NCBI GenBank assembly: GCA_937900425.1 | Contig: CALCDT010000320.1 | Span: forward strand, 1 to 49,593 | Source: an uncultured Alphaproteobacteria bacterium | GTDB taxonomy: Bacteria; Pseudomonadota; Alphaproteobacteria; Rhizobiales; Pleomorphomonadaceae | Direction of reading: 5' to 3' | Length of the DNA stretch: 49,593 nt | Part shown: positions 1 through 8,904 of the stretch, in pieces | How positions within the stretch are numbered: the first letter of the stretch is position 1 | How the letters are laid out: every line of letters begins with the position of its first letter | Program-made: the position numbers and the translations under genes | Notes under the pieces: generated by a model | The model's database searches: none | Seen by the model: the letters and a program-made list of their open reading frames with translations, nothing else | Told to the model about the DNA's origin: nothing

Positions 1-164
1 CCGCCGCCGAGCACGGCGTGGCGCATGGCGGCGACGAGCCGCTCCGGCCGCCGCCGCTCGCCGGCGAGCGGGGCGACACCGAGCGCCCCGGCGAGGGCGG
101 TTTCGACGGCGGCGGCGACGTCGGCGAGGCGGGCGTCGAAGGGGCTGGTCGCGGACATCGGCAT
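1..164 (-). CDS. ispA: Polyprenyl (farnesyl) diphosphate synthase, N-terminal part, cut by window edge
   Basis: Reading leftward from an ATG at 164 (a second in-frame ATG lies at 158) gives an open frame of about 54 codons to the window edge. The last visible residues read LVAAMRHAVLGGG. This matches the conserved lead-in of short-chain trans-prenyl synthases, where the next residues are normally KRLRP. The family condenses isopentenyl diphosphate with allylic diphosphates to make geranyl and farnesyl diphosphate for quinone, hopanoid and undecaprenyl synthesis. The aspartate-rich catalytic motifs lie outside the window, so the exact product length is inferred. Confidence 0.72.
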   Translation of the reverse strand, partial: MPMSATSPFDARLADVAAAVETALAGALGVAPLAGERRRPERLVAAMRHAVLGG

Positions 165-529
165 GGTCTCCGGCCCCGGCTCATAGCGGAGAGCGGCGGC
201 GGCGTCCATGTGGACGCCGTGGTTGTCGGGCTACAGTGGTCGGGCATCGACAGTGGGACAGGTCGGCCCGGTTCGGGTGTGCCGTGCGCGGCAGGGTGAC
301 GGAAGGGACGAGCTGGCATACGATATGCCAATCGTCTCGCCTCCGCCCCGGCGCCGCGCGAGCCGGAATCCGCGACGGGAACGGTCGCCTGGAAGACGAG
401 ACGGGCCACCGCGCCGCCCGGCGGCGCTGCGGTTTTGCAATCGGGGGCGAGAGGGACGAGACTCGACCAATGCCCGACCGCGCCGGTTCGCGGACGAGGC
501 CGACGGGACGGAAACGGCGAACAGAAGAG
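165..529. other. Divergent intergenic region between the prenyl synthase and dctB
   Basis: No convincing gene is seen; open frames here are GC-driven. The one clear structure is a perfect 17-bp palindrome at 314-330: TGGCATA, spacer CGA, TATGCCA. It lies about 200 bp upstream of the chosen dctB start and could be an operator. In-frame upstream start codons for dctB exist (for example at 470), but the sequence before 530 lacks the hydrophobic N-terminus expected of DctB. Confidence 0.4.
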
Positions 530-2363
530 ATGAGCCTCAACAGGCCGCTGAAACGATTGATCCTGTCCCTCGTCGCCGCCGCGCTCGCCGGCGCGCTCGC
601 CGCCGCCTGCTCGCGGGCGTGGCGCGCCGGCGAACTCGAGGCGCTGCGCGAGGCCGGCCGCCACCGCCTCGTCTACACGACCTCGCAGCTCCAGAACGAG
701 ATCTCGCGGCAGGACCACATCCACCGCATCATCGCCCTCGACCCCGACGTCAAGGACGTGCTCGAGCGCAGTCCGGCGCGGCCCGGCACCTATCCGATCC
801 ACCGCAAGCTGGCGATGATCGGCATCGAGGCGAACACCGCGGCGATCTACGTGCTCTCGCGCACCGGCACCGTGATCGCGGCGAGCGACGACAGTTCGCC
901 GGTGTCGGTGATCGGCACCAGCCATCTCGACCGGCCCTACTTCCTCTCCGCGCTGACCGACGGCAGCAGCGCCTTCTTCGGCATCGATCCGGCGACCGGA
1001 CGCACCGCCTATTTCCTCGCCGAGGCGGTGCGCGACCAGGACGCGGTGATCGGCGTCACCGTCGTCAAGATCGATTTCACCACGCTGGAGGCGAGCTGGG
1101 AGGCGGCCGAGGAGGCGATCATCGTCACCGACGACAACGGCGTCGTGCTGCTGTCGGGAACCCCCCGCTGGCGCTACCGCACGCTCGCCCCGCTCGCGGC
1201 GCCCGAGCGGGCCGAGATGGCCTTCTCCGACCGCTACAACGGCGAGAGCCTCGAGCCGCTCGGCATCGCCCGGCTCGGGCGGGCGGGCGGCGATCCGGTG
1301 ATCGCGCTGCGCGGCACCTCCGGCGTGCGCTCCTACCTGATGCAGAGCGCCAAACTGTTCGAACAGAACCTCACCGTCTCGCGGCTCAGCGACATGACCC
1401 CGGTGGAGGCGACGGCGCGCGACGGTGCGATCATCGGCGCCGGCGGCTCGGGCCTTTTGATGCTGCTCGCCCTCTATCTGCGCCAGAGGCAGCGGGCGCT
1501 GGCGCTGGCGCGCCGCTCCGAGGGCCAGATGCGGGCCGCGGTGGAGGCGCGCACGCTCGAACTGCGCGTCGCCAACGAGAGCCTTTCGGCAGAGTTCGCC
1601 GAGCACCGCCGCACCGAACAGGAATTGCGCCGGATCCAGGCCGAACTGCTGCAGGCCTCCAAGCTGGCGACGCTCGGGGCGACCTCGGCCGCACTCGCCC
1701 ACGAGATCAACCAGCCGCTCGGGGCGATCGCCACCTATGCCGCCAGCGCCCGGCTGCTCGACCGGCGCGGCGAGCGCGAGGGCGTGATCGAGAACATCGA
1801 CGCCATCGCCGCCCTCGTCGAGCGGATCGCCGCGATCACCGGCAATCTGAAGCGCTTCGCCCGCAAGAGCCAGGGCGACCCGGCGGTCGTCTTCCCGCTG
1901 CGCGAGGCGGTGGAGCGGGTGCTGATGCTGGTCGGGCCCCAGGCCCGCGGCGCCGGCATCGCCATCGAGGTGGTGTCGGAGGGCGAGGCGGTGGTGCGTG
2001 CGCCGCCGGTACCGGTCGAGCAGGTCATCCTCAACCTCCTGCAGAACGCGATGGACGCGCTCACCGGACGGCCGGACCCGGCGATCCGGATCGTGATCGG
2101 CGAAGACGGCGGCGAGGCGGTGCTTCGGGTCGCCGACAACGGCTCCGGCATCGCGGCCGAGGCGCTGGAGCGGCTGTTCGAGCCCTTCTTCACCACCAAA
2201 CCGAGCGGCGTCGGCCTCGGTCTCGGCCTCTCGATCTCCCATGGCATCGTCGAAAGCCTCGGCGGCGCCCTGTCGGCCTCGAACCGCGACGAGGGCGGCG
2301 CGGAACTGGACCTGCGCCTGCCGCTCCACGGCGCCGTCCCGACGGCGAGCAAGGAAATCACCC

Positions 2364-2371
<8 letters not shown>
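530..2371 (+). CDS. dctB: DctB-type sensor histidine kinase
   Basis: This 613-residue inner-membrane kinase would sense a dicarboxylate-type ligand in the periplasm and phosphorylate the DctD-like regulator encoded next. The start at 530 places a membrane segment at about residues 8-28. A long periplasmic double-PAS (dCACHE-like) region follows, with DRPYFLSAL and GRTAYFLAEAV typical of DctB. A second membrane helix lies near 300-320, then a coiled coil and an H-box (ALAHEINQPLGA) with the phospho-acceptor histidine at about 391. N, G1 and G2 ATP-binding motifs follow (NLLQNAMDAL, DNGSGI, GLGLGLSIS). It overlaps dctD by 8 bp, so the two are translationally coupled. Because the adjacent transporter is an MFS carrier rather than DctA, the true ligand may not be a C4-dicarboxylate. 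Confidence 0.9.
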
Positions 2372-3749
<1,378 letters not shown>

Positions 3750-3830
3750 GCCGCACCGCGTCGTCTCCCGGCTCCGGCAAGCGATCGGCGGATTTCCGCC
3801 GACACCCCCTCCGATCATCGGCGGCATCTT

Positions 3831-3848
3831 GCCTAAACCGGTTCAGGC
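3831..3848. promoter_or_regulatory. Candidate DctD upstream activator site (imperfect palindrome)
   Basis: GCCTAAACCGGTTCAGGC is an 18-bp near-perfect inverted repeat with one mismatched pair. It is centred about 95 bp before the -24 element of the sigma-54 promoter at 3932, the usual position of enhancer sites for DctD/NtrC-type activators. Binding by the DctD encoded just upstream is inferred. Confidence 0.6.
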
Positions 3849-3931
3849 CCGTTTCGGCCCGCTCGGACTTCAATCGATAAACTCGAACGATTCCAGGTTC
3901 TTCCTCCTCCCCGGCAGGGCGCGGAGCGACT

Positions 3932-3946
3932 TGGCACGCCTGTTGC
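3932..3946 (+). promoter_or_regulatory. Sigma-54 (RpoN) promoter, -24/-12
   Basis: TGGCACG, four bases CCTG, then TTGC matches the sigma-54 consensus TGGCACG-N4-TTGC exactly. Transcription would start near 3958, leaving a leader of about 124 nt before the MFS gene at 4082. The neighbouring gene encodes a sigma-54 activator with an intact GAFTGA loop. Confidence 0.88.
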
Positions 3947-4081
3947 CATTCATCCGGCAGCCAAGGAAAGGCAGCACGCGGCGCCCCGTCCCTACGAGGG
4001 TGCCGTCGAAGACAAGTCACCCCAGGGTTCGAAACGCGACGGCTCCCGCGCGGGCCGCGTTCGAAAGAAGGAAACGTTCAT

Positions 4082-5377
4082 ATGTCTACTCAATCGATTG
4101 CAGCCCCGCCGGTGGCGCATTCCGCCAACCGCTGGGTACAGCTCGTCGTCGGCATGGTCTGCATGGTCGCCGCCGCCAACATCCAGTATTCCTGGACGCT
4201 GTTCGTGCCGGAGATCGAAGCCGCCCACGGCTGGACCCGCGCCTCGATCCAGGTCGCCTTCACCATCTTCGTCGTCGTCCAGACCTGGGCCTCGCCGATC
4301 GTCGGCTATTTCATCGACCGCTACGGTCCGCGCAACGTCGTCATGTTCGGCGGCCTGATGACCGGCCTGTCCTGGGTGATCGATTCCCAGGCCGCCTCGC
4401 TGACCGGCTTCTACATCGGCGCCATCGCCGGCGGCATCGGTGTCGGCTGCGTCTACGCCACCTGCATCAACAATGCGCTGAAGTGGTTCCCGGATCGCCG
4501 CGGCCTCGCCGTCGGCCTCACCGCGGCCGGCTACGGCTCGGGCACCGCCCTCACCATCCTGCCGATCGCGGCGGTGATCGCCTCGAGCGGCTACCAGACC
4601 GCCTTCTTCTGGTTCGGCCTGCTCCAGGGCGCCGTGATCCTCGTCGCCTGCTGGGGCCTCAAGGCGCCGATCAAGGGCGAGGTCAAGTTCTCCGACGCCG
4701 TCATCCAGTCGCGCCGTGACTACACCCTCAAGGAAGCCCTGCAGACCAAGGTGTTCTGGGTCATGCTGGTGATGTTCACCTGCACCGTGACCGGCGGCCT
4801 GATGGCGGTCGCCCAGCTCGGCGTCATCGCCTCCGACCTCGGCGTCAAGGAGTTCGAGGTCAACCTCTACTTCTTCGCCATGGCCGCGCTGCCCTTCGCC
4901 CTGATGCTCGACCGCATCCTCAACGGCGTGTCGCGCCCGCTGTTCGGCTGGGTTTCCGACCGGATCGGCCGCGAGAAGACGATGTTCATCGCCTTCACCA
5001 TGGAAGGCCTCGGCATCGTCGCCCTCGCCTACTTCGGTCACAACCCGTGGGCCTTCATCATCCTCTCGGGTGTCGTGTTCCTAGCCTGGGGTGAAGTCTA
5101 CAGCCTGTTCTCGGCCACCGCGGCCGACACCTTCGGCAGCGCCCACATCGGCAAGATCTACGGCGTGCTCTACTGCGCCAAGGGCATCGCCGCCCTGCTC
5201 GTGCCGCTCGGCAACGTGCTGATGGAGATCACCGGCACCTGGGCGTCCGTTCTCTACACCGTCGCCTGCATGGACATCCTCGCCGCGGTCCTCGCGATCA
5301 CCGTGCTGCGTCCGATGCTGGTGCGCCACCACGAGGGCAACGGCGTCGTCTACACCTCCAAGGTGGTGCACGCCTGA
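4082..5377 (+). CDS. MFS transporter, oxalate/formate antiporter (OxlT-like) family
   Basis: 431 residues with about twelve membrane helices. The N-terminal half has the MFS loop GYFIDRYGPRNV and the C-terminal half has GWVSDRIGREK. NIQYSWTLFVPEI and the small-residue stretches resemble the OxlT group, which exchanges small carboxylates, classically oxalate for formate. AAGGAA eight bases before the ATG is a good ribosome site. The gene follows dctBD and has its own sigma-54 promoter, so it is probably the transport target of that two-component pair. No oxalyl-CoA or formyl-CoA enzyme is nearby, so the substrate is open; a monocarboxylate or dicarboxylate is equally possible. Two terminators follow. 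Confidence 0.88.
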   Translation: MSTQSIAAPPVAHSANRWVQLVVGMVCMVAAANIQYSWTLFVPEIEAAHGWTRASIQVAFTIFVVVQTWASPIVGYFIDRYGPRNVVMFGGLMTGLSWVIDSQAASLTGFYIGAIAGGIGVGCVYATCINNALKWFPDRRGLAVGLTAAGYGSGTALTILPIAAVIASSGYQTAFFWFGLLQGAVILVACWGLKAPIKGEVKFSDAVIQSRRDYTLKEALQTKVFWVMLVMFTCTVTGGLMAVAQLGVIASDLGVKEFEVNLYFFAMAALPFALMLDRILNGVSRPLFGWVSDRIGREKTMFIAFTMEGLGIVALAYFGHNPWAFIILSGVVFLAWGEVYSLFSATAADTFGSAHIGKIYGVLYCAKGIAALLVPLGNVLMEITGTWASVLYTVACMDILAAVLAITVLRPMLVRHHEGNGVVYTSKVVHA

Positions 5378-5391
5378 TCCGTCCCGACGAA

Positions 5392-5417
5392 GCGCCGGTC
5401 CCCTCGGGGACCGGCGC
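5392..5417 (+). terminator. Stem-loop after the MFS gene
   Basis: A 12-bp perfect GC-rich stem (GCGCCGGTCCCC with its complement) closes a tiny loop 14 bases after the stop codon. The downstream tract is C/T rich (CCCTTCTC) rather than a clean T run, so termination may be partial. A second, better terminator follows at 5531. Confidence 0.65.
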
Positions 5418-5530
5418 CCCTTCTCGGAGCCCCTCCTCCCCGGGGGGCTCCGGCTCCGGGCGTATCGATCCCTCGAACGCCCGTCTTCCACGGCCGGTTC
5501 TCGCGTTCCGGCCGTTTCCCCCAGCGACTT

Positions 5531-5567
5531 GCGCCCCGTTTCTCGTCCGAGAGGCGGGGCGCTTTTT
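5531..5567 (+). terminator. Rho-independent terminator upstream of mtgA
   Basis: GCGCCCC pairs with GGGGCGC, with an inner TCTCG/CGAGA extension, and is followed by five T residues. It insulates mtgA from the sigma-54 unit. Confidence 0.85.
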
Positions 5568-5618
5568 CGTGTCCCGGCTCCCGATCGCCGGGTCTGGTGC
5601 GGGCGAAAGGGATGTGAA

Positions 5619-6368
5619 ATGGTCGCCCCGTGGTTCACGAACCGGCGTCAGGGGGACGCCGGCACACCGGTCGGCTCGATGGCCTTTCGTCTCCTGCGCC
5701 GCCTGCTCCTCGCGCTCGTCGTCGTGGTGGCCGGCCTCGTCCTGCTCGTCGGCCTGCTGGTGCCGATCTACGCCGTCGCCGCACCGCCGGCCTCGACGCT
5801 GATGCTGCGCGATCTCGTCCTCCGCGGCGGTTACGAGCGGGTCTGGGTGCCCTTCGAGAAGATCTCGCCCTACCTGGTGCGCTCGGTGATCATGAGCGAG
5901 GACGGGCGCTACTGCGAGCACGGCGGCGTCGACTGGGACGCGCTCAACCTCGTGCTCGACGGCGCCGGCGAGGGCGGGCCCTCGCGCGGAGCCAGCACCA
6001 TCGCCATGCAGACGGTCAAGAATCTGTTCCTGTGGCCCTCGCGCTCCTACCTGCGCAAGGCGGTGGAGATCCCGCTGGCGCTCTATGCCGACGTCACCTG
6101 GTCGAAGCGACGGACCATCGAGATCTATCTCAACACCGCCGAGTGGGGCGAGGGGATCTTCGGCGCCGAGGCGGCGGCCAACCACTATTTCGGCAAACCG
6201 GCCGAGAAACTGACCCGGCGCGAGGCGGCGCTGCTGGCGGCGGCCCTGCCCAATCCGTTCCTGCGCAATCCCGGCAAGCCGTCGCGGGCGCTCACCCGCT
6301 ACGCCGGGACGATCGAGAAGCGCGAGCGCCAGTCGGGGGCCTACGTCAAGTGCGTCTTCACGTCCTGA
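5619..6368 (+). CDS. mtgA: Monofunctional biosynthetic peptidoglycan transglycosylase
   Basis: 249 residues with the chosen ATG, which is preceded by AAGGG at 5607-5611. Another in-frame ATG lies at 5679, directly before the membrane anchor. One N-terminal helix (about 27-50) is followed by a GT51 domain. The catalytic-glutamate motif SEDGRYCEHGGVDW is present, then RGASTIAMQTVKN (usually RGGSTITQQ), the lipid-contact motif KRRTIEIYLNTAEWG, and LTRREAALLAAALPNP. The enzyme polymerises lipid II into glycan strands on the periplasmic face and lacks a transpeptidase domain. Its position just before rpmF is common in related genomes. Confidence 0.93.
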   Translation: MVAPWFTNRRQGDAGTPVGSMAFRLLRRLLLALVVVVAGLVLLVGLLVPIYAVAAPPASTLMLRDLVLRGGYERVWVPFEKISPYLVRSVIMSEDGRYCEHGGVDWDALNLVLDGAGEGGPSRGASTIAMQTVKNLFLWPSRSYLRKAVEIPLALYADVTWSKRRTIEIYLNTAEWGEGIFGAEAAANHYFGKPAEKLTRREAALLAAALPNPFLRNPGKPSRALTRYAGTIEKRERQSGAYVKCVFTS

Positions 6369-6655
6369 CCCGCGGCCCGGGAGGGTGCGACCCGTCGCGG
6401 ATGTCCGGGGGCACCGCCCGGCCGGCCGGCGCCCGCGCGGGTGCGCCCGCGCACGAAAGCTTCGACGGGTCGACGCCTGCCGTGCCCGGCACGAACGCCG
6501 GTTTCCGCGGCCCGGCGGCCAGTTTTTTTCACCGCCGGGCTGGCCAAAACCGGCCACAGTCTGTATAAGCCCGGCCATTCTCGTGGATGAGCGGCTGTAC
6601 GCGTCCCGCGACCGACGATCGCGCGCGGGTGCCGACAGACGATGGAGTTTGACCC

Positions 6656-6841
6656 ATGGCAGTGCCGAAAAGGAAAACCACGCCGTCGAAGCGTGGCATG
6701 CGTCGCTCGGCCGACGCGCTGAAAGCCCCGACCTACGTCGAGGACAAGACGTCGGGCGAACTGCGTCGCCCGCACCACGTCGACCTCAAGACCGGCATGT
6801 ACCGCGGCCGCCAGATCCTGGAGCCGAAGGAATCGGTCTGA
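6656..6841 (+). CDS. rpmF: 50S ribosomal protein L32
   Basis: 61 residues beginning MAVPKRKTTPSKRGMRRS, the universal L32 start, with KAPTYVEDKTSGELRRPHH following. The protein is of the zinc-free type, with no Cys pair. A possible -10 (TATAAG at 6564-6569) lies about 90 bp upstream with a poor -35, so the promoter is uncertain. A strong terminator follows at 6887. Confidence 0.97.
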   Translation: MAVPKRKTTPSKRGMRRSADALKAPTYVEDKTSGELRRPHHVDLKTGMYRGRQILEPKESV

Positions 6842-6886
6842 TCGGCGTTTCGCCCGGCCAGCCGGGCGCCGACGATGTTCGAAGGA

Positions 6887-6914
6887 AGGGCCGGCCATCA
6901 GGTCGGCCCTTTTT
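6887..6914 (+). terminator. Rho-independent terminator after rpmF
   Basis: AGGGCCG pairs with CGGCCCT across a 10-base loop and runs into five T residues. Confidence 0.88.
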
Positions 6915-6974
6915 CGTGGATGAAGCGTGGATGGCCGCGCCGCCGGCCGTTCCTTTCCGTCCGGAGCCTGGCCG

Positions 6975-7385
6975 ATGTCGATCCCGCTGACCGTGATCCC
7001 CCTCGTCGTCTTCAACGTCTTCGTCTTCTGGTTCGCGCCCGGTACCGGCGGCGATCCATGGCTCGCCCCGCTGTTCACGGTGGAGATGCCCTCGGCGGCG
7101 CGGTTCACGCTGACGGCCGGCGATGCGCTGCTGATCGCCGGCATCGGCTTCCTGTTCCTCGAGGTGCTCAAGGCGACGCGGACCGGCTCGGCGACGCTCG
7201 CCGACCACATGCTGTCGATGGTGGTCTTCGTCGTCCACCTCGTCGAATTCCTCGTCGTCGCCGCGGCGGCCCACCCGGTCTTCGCCATCCTCACCGTCAT
7301 CGCCTTCGTCGACGTCGTCGCCGGCTTCTCGGTCACCATCGCCGGGGCGCGGCGCGACGTCGCCTTCGACCGCGAGGGGCGTTGA
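6975..7385 (+). CDS. Conserved four-helix membrane protein of unknown function
   Basis: 136 residues starting MSIPLTVIPL. The ATG is preceded by GGAG at 6963-6966; an upstream in-frame ATG at 6927 has no such site and overlaps the terminator region. Four membrane segments are evident at about residues 3-22, 47-65, 76-96 and 100-122, joined by short loops. The segment HMLSMVVFVVHLVEFLVV contains two intramembrane histidines. No catalytic motif is recognisable. The gene follows rpmF but lies behind its terminator, so it probably has its own promoter. I do not recognise the family by name. Confidence 0.75.
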   Translation: MSIPLTVIPLVVFNVFVFWFAPGTGGDPWLAPLFTVEMPSAARFTLTAGDALLIAGIGFLFLEVLKATRTGSATLADHMLSMVVFVVHLVEFLVVAAAAHPVFAILTVIAFVDVVAGFSVTIAGARRDVAFDREGR

Positions 7386-7517
7386 GCCCGTGTGGCGGGC
7401 GGCGGGCTGCGAGCGGGGAGGGGGCGAACCGTGAAGGGGGCTGCGAGTCGTCGCCGGCCGTGATGCCCGGCTCGCGAATGTCCGCCACGTCGGAACTTCA
7501 CGAGGGTGTGGCCTGAC

Positions 7518-7990
7518 CGGCCGGCGCCCGGTCGGGCTTGCCCGCGCTCGTCAAGGTGCGGCGGGTCGGGACGAGACGATCTGGGCATGAGGTCGTCCCG
7601 GTTCGGGACGAAGCGGCGCGCCGTGGCTGGCGAGGCGTCCTCCCGGGCGGCGCCCGACCAGGCCGGGCCGGGGCCGCAGGGCGCCTCAGGCGCTGCGGGA
7701 ATGGAGGAAGCCGGGCTCGATGCGGCTGGCGAGCCGTCCGGCGCCGGCGTAGGCCTCGGCGGCCCGCGGTGCCACGGCGTCGTCGGCGCGGCGGCCGCGG
7801 CGTTCGCCGGCCGAGCCGTTCTCGCGGTTGGCGATGAGCTGGGTCAGATAAGGCGCCGAGGGGCTTTCGCGGCGGAAGAACTCGCGGCGGGGCTCGGGGG
7901 TGACGTCGAGCGTGACGACGGCGCGGCCCGCCGGGAAGGGCCTCTCGCGGCGGTCGTCGTCGCCGAGGTCCGAGGCGGCGGCGGCCGGCG
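7518..7990. repeat. Direct tandem duplication, copy 1 (period 464 bp)
   Basis: By eye, every base from 7518 to 7990 recurs at +464 (7982-8454). The nine-base word CGGCCGGCG occurs at 7518, 7982 and 8446, so the copies share it at their junctions, as expected for duplication by slippage or recombination at microhomology. The unit contains the 3' part of the leftward gene at 8150-8518 plus about 170 bp downstream of it. Copy 1 is the non-functional extra. Confidence 0.93.
7686..7981 (-). pseudogene. Duplicated 3' fragment of the small gene at 8150-8518
   Basis: This carries the same C-terminal codons as the intact gene, ending FLHSRSA and stop, but has no start of its own. Since 464 is not a multiple of three, readthrough from copy 2 does not restore the frame. 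A 295-codon open stretch reading leftward from 8573 to 7686 is an artefact of another frame joining this fragment. Confidence 0.8.
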
Positions 7991-8454
7991 CCCGGTCGGG
8001 CTTGCCCGCGCTCGTCAAGGTGCGGCGGGTCGGGACGAGACGATCTGGGCATGAGGTCGTCCCGGTTCGGGACGAAGCGGCGCGCCGTGGCTGGCGAGGC
8101 GTCCTCCCGGGCGGCGCCCGACCAGGCCGGGCCGGGGCCGCAGGGCGCCTCAGGCGCTGCGGGAATGGAGGAAGCCGGGCTCGATGCGGCTGGCGAGCCG
8201 TCCGGCGCCGGCGTAGGCCTCGGCGGCCCGCGGTGCCACGGCGTCGTCGGCGCGGCGGCCGCGGCGTTCGCCGGCCGAGCCGTTCTCGCGGTTGGCGATG
8301 AGCTGGGTCAGATAAGGCGCCGAGGGGCTTTCGCGGCGGAAGAACTCGCGGCGGGGCTCGGGGGTGACGTCGAGCGTGACGACGGCGCGGCCCGCCGGGA
8401 AGGGCCTCTCGCGGCGGTCGTCGTCGCCGAGGTCCGAGGCGGCGGCGGCCGGCG
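7982..8454. repeat. Direct tandem duplication, copy 2
   Basis: Identical to 7518-7990 as far as I can read. This copy joins naturally to the 5' half of the leftward gene. Both copies contain an 8-mer occurring three times as inverted elements (7567, 7593, 7604; here 8031, 8057, 8068), which can form mutually exclusive hairpins downstream of the gene. Confidence 0.93.
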
Positions 8455-8518
8455 AAACGGCGCGGCGGCGCGTTTCGATCCCTCCCCTGCCGTAGCCCTC
8501 GACGCCCGTGATGCGCAT
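8150..8518 (-). CDS. Small protein of unknown function downstream of a CtrA box
   Basis: 122 residues if started at the ATG at 8518 (MRITGVEGYGRG); an in-frame ATG at 8566 would add 16. There is no signal peptide or membrane helix. The protein is Arg/Ala rich. The best-conserved-looking segment is SAPYLTQLIANREN followed by RRGRRADDAVAPRAAEAYAG, which resembles small hypothetical proteins of Hyphomicrobiales whose role is unknown. The MRI start recalls FliX, but the characteristic FliX C-terminus is absent, so I do not assign it. A perfect CtrA box 126 bp upstream suggests cell-cycle or motility control. Its 3' half is duplicated to the left. Confidence 0.65.
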   Translation of the reverse strand: MRITGVEGYGRGGIETRRRAVSPAAAASDLGDDDRRERPFPAGRAVVTLDVTPEPRREFFRRESPSAPYLTQLIANRENGSAGERRGRRADDAVAPRAAEAYAGAGRLASRIEPGFLHSRSA

Positions 8519-8643
8519 GACCCGCTTTCCGTGCCGTTCCGGGACGATGCCGACCGGCGCCGTCATCCTCCATCCCGGCGGAGCAAGGCCCGGGCCGGGG
8601 CGGCCGGACGGCGCGAGCGAATCGCGCGGCTCCGCCGCAATGG

Positions 8644-8659
8644 TTAACCGAACGTTAAC
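8644..8659 (-). promoter_or_regulatory. CtrA binding box
   Basis: TTAACCGAACGTTAAC equals the CtrA full-site consensus TTAA-N7-TTAA(C). It lies 126 bp upstream of the leftward gene at 8518 and beyond the 3' end of phaR, so the small gene is the only sensible target. CtrA is the master cell-cycle/motility regulator of alphaproteobacteria. Function here is inferred. Confidence 0.7.
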
Positions 8660-8745
8660 AGAGTGGCGGAATCATGAAAAGCCGGCCGGCCGGACGCGGC
8701 CCGAAGGCCGTCGGGGTCGCGCGAATCGCAGCGCGGACATGCGAA

Positions 8746-8766
8746 CGCCCGGCCAGGGGCCGGGCG
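8746..8766. terminator. GC-rich hairpin downstream of phaR
   Basis: CGCCCGGCC, loop AGG, GGCCGGGCG forms a perfect 9-bp stem about 140 bp past the phaR stop. No T run follows on either strand, so terminator function is tentative. The rest of 8519-8904 contains the CtrA box and no convincing gene. Confidence 0.4.
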
Positions 8767-8904
8767 CGGGTGGTGGTCATCGTCGTGGTCGCGGGTCGGG
8801 CGGTGTTCCCGGCCGGTCCTGCGGGTTCCGACGGGCCGATCCGCCGGGATGTCCGACGGGATCTCCGCAAGCGCGGCCAGCCGGCTTCTCGTCCGGGCCG
8901 AGGG

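Noticed and set aside
236..529. N-terminal extension of DctB by 98 codons
   Set aside because: The added residues are Arg/Gly rich, precede the membrane anchor and have no ribosome site; DctB normally starts just before its first helix.
8150..8518. Assignment of the CtrA-box gene as FliX
   Set aside because: Start MRI and CtrA control fit, but the conserved FliX C-terminal region with its RRRRAxxRGxxLLDxLxxLK pattern is not present.
7686..8573. A 295-codon leftward open frame spanning both duplication units
   Set aside because: It exists because 464 bp is not a multiple of three, so the other frame of copy 2 runs into the gene frame of copy 1. The first two thirds are Arg/Pro/Gly-rich antisense-type sequence with no domain.
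8655..8870. A 71-codon leftward open frame between the CtrA box and phaR
   Set aside because: Arg/Pro/Thr low-complexity translation, no ribosome site, and a GC hairpin inside. I see no reason to call it a gene.
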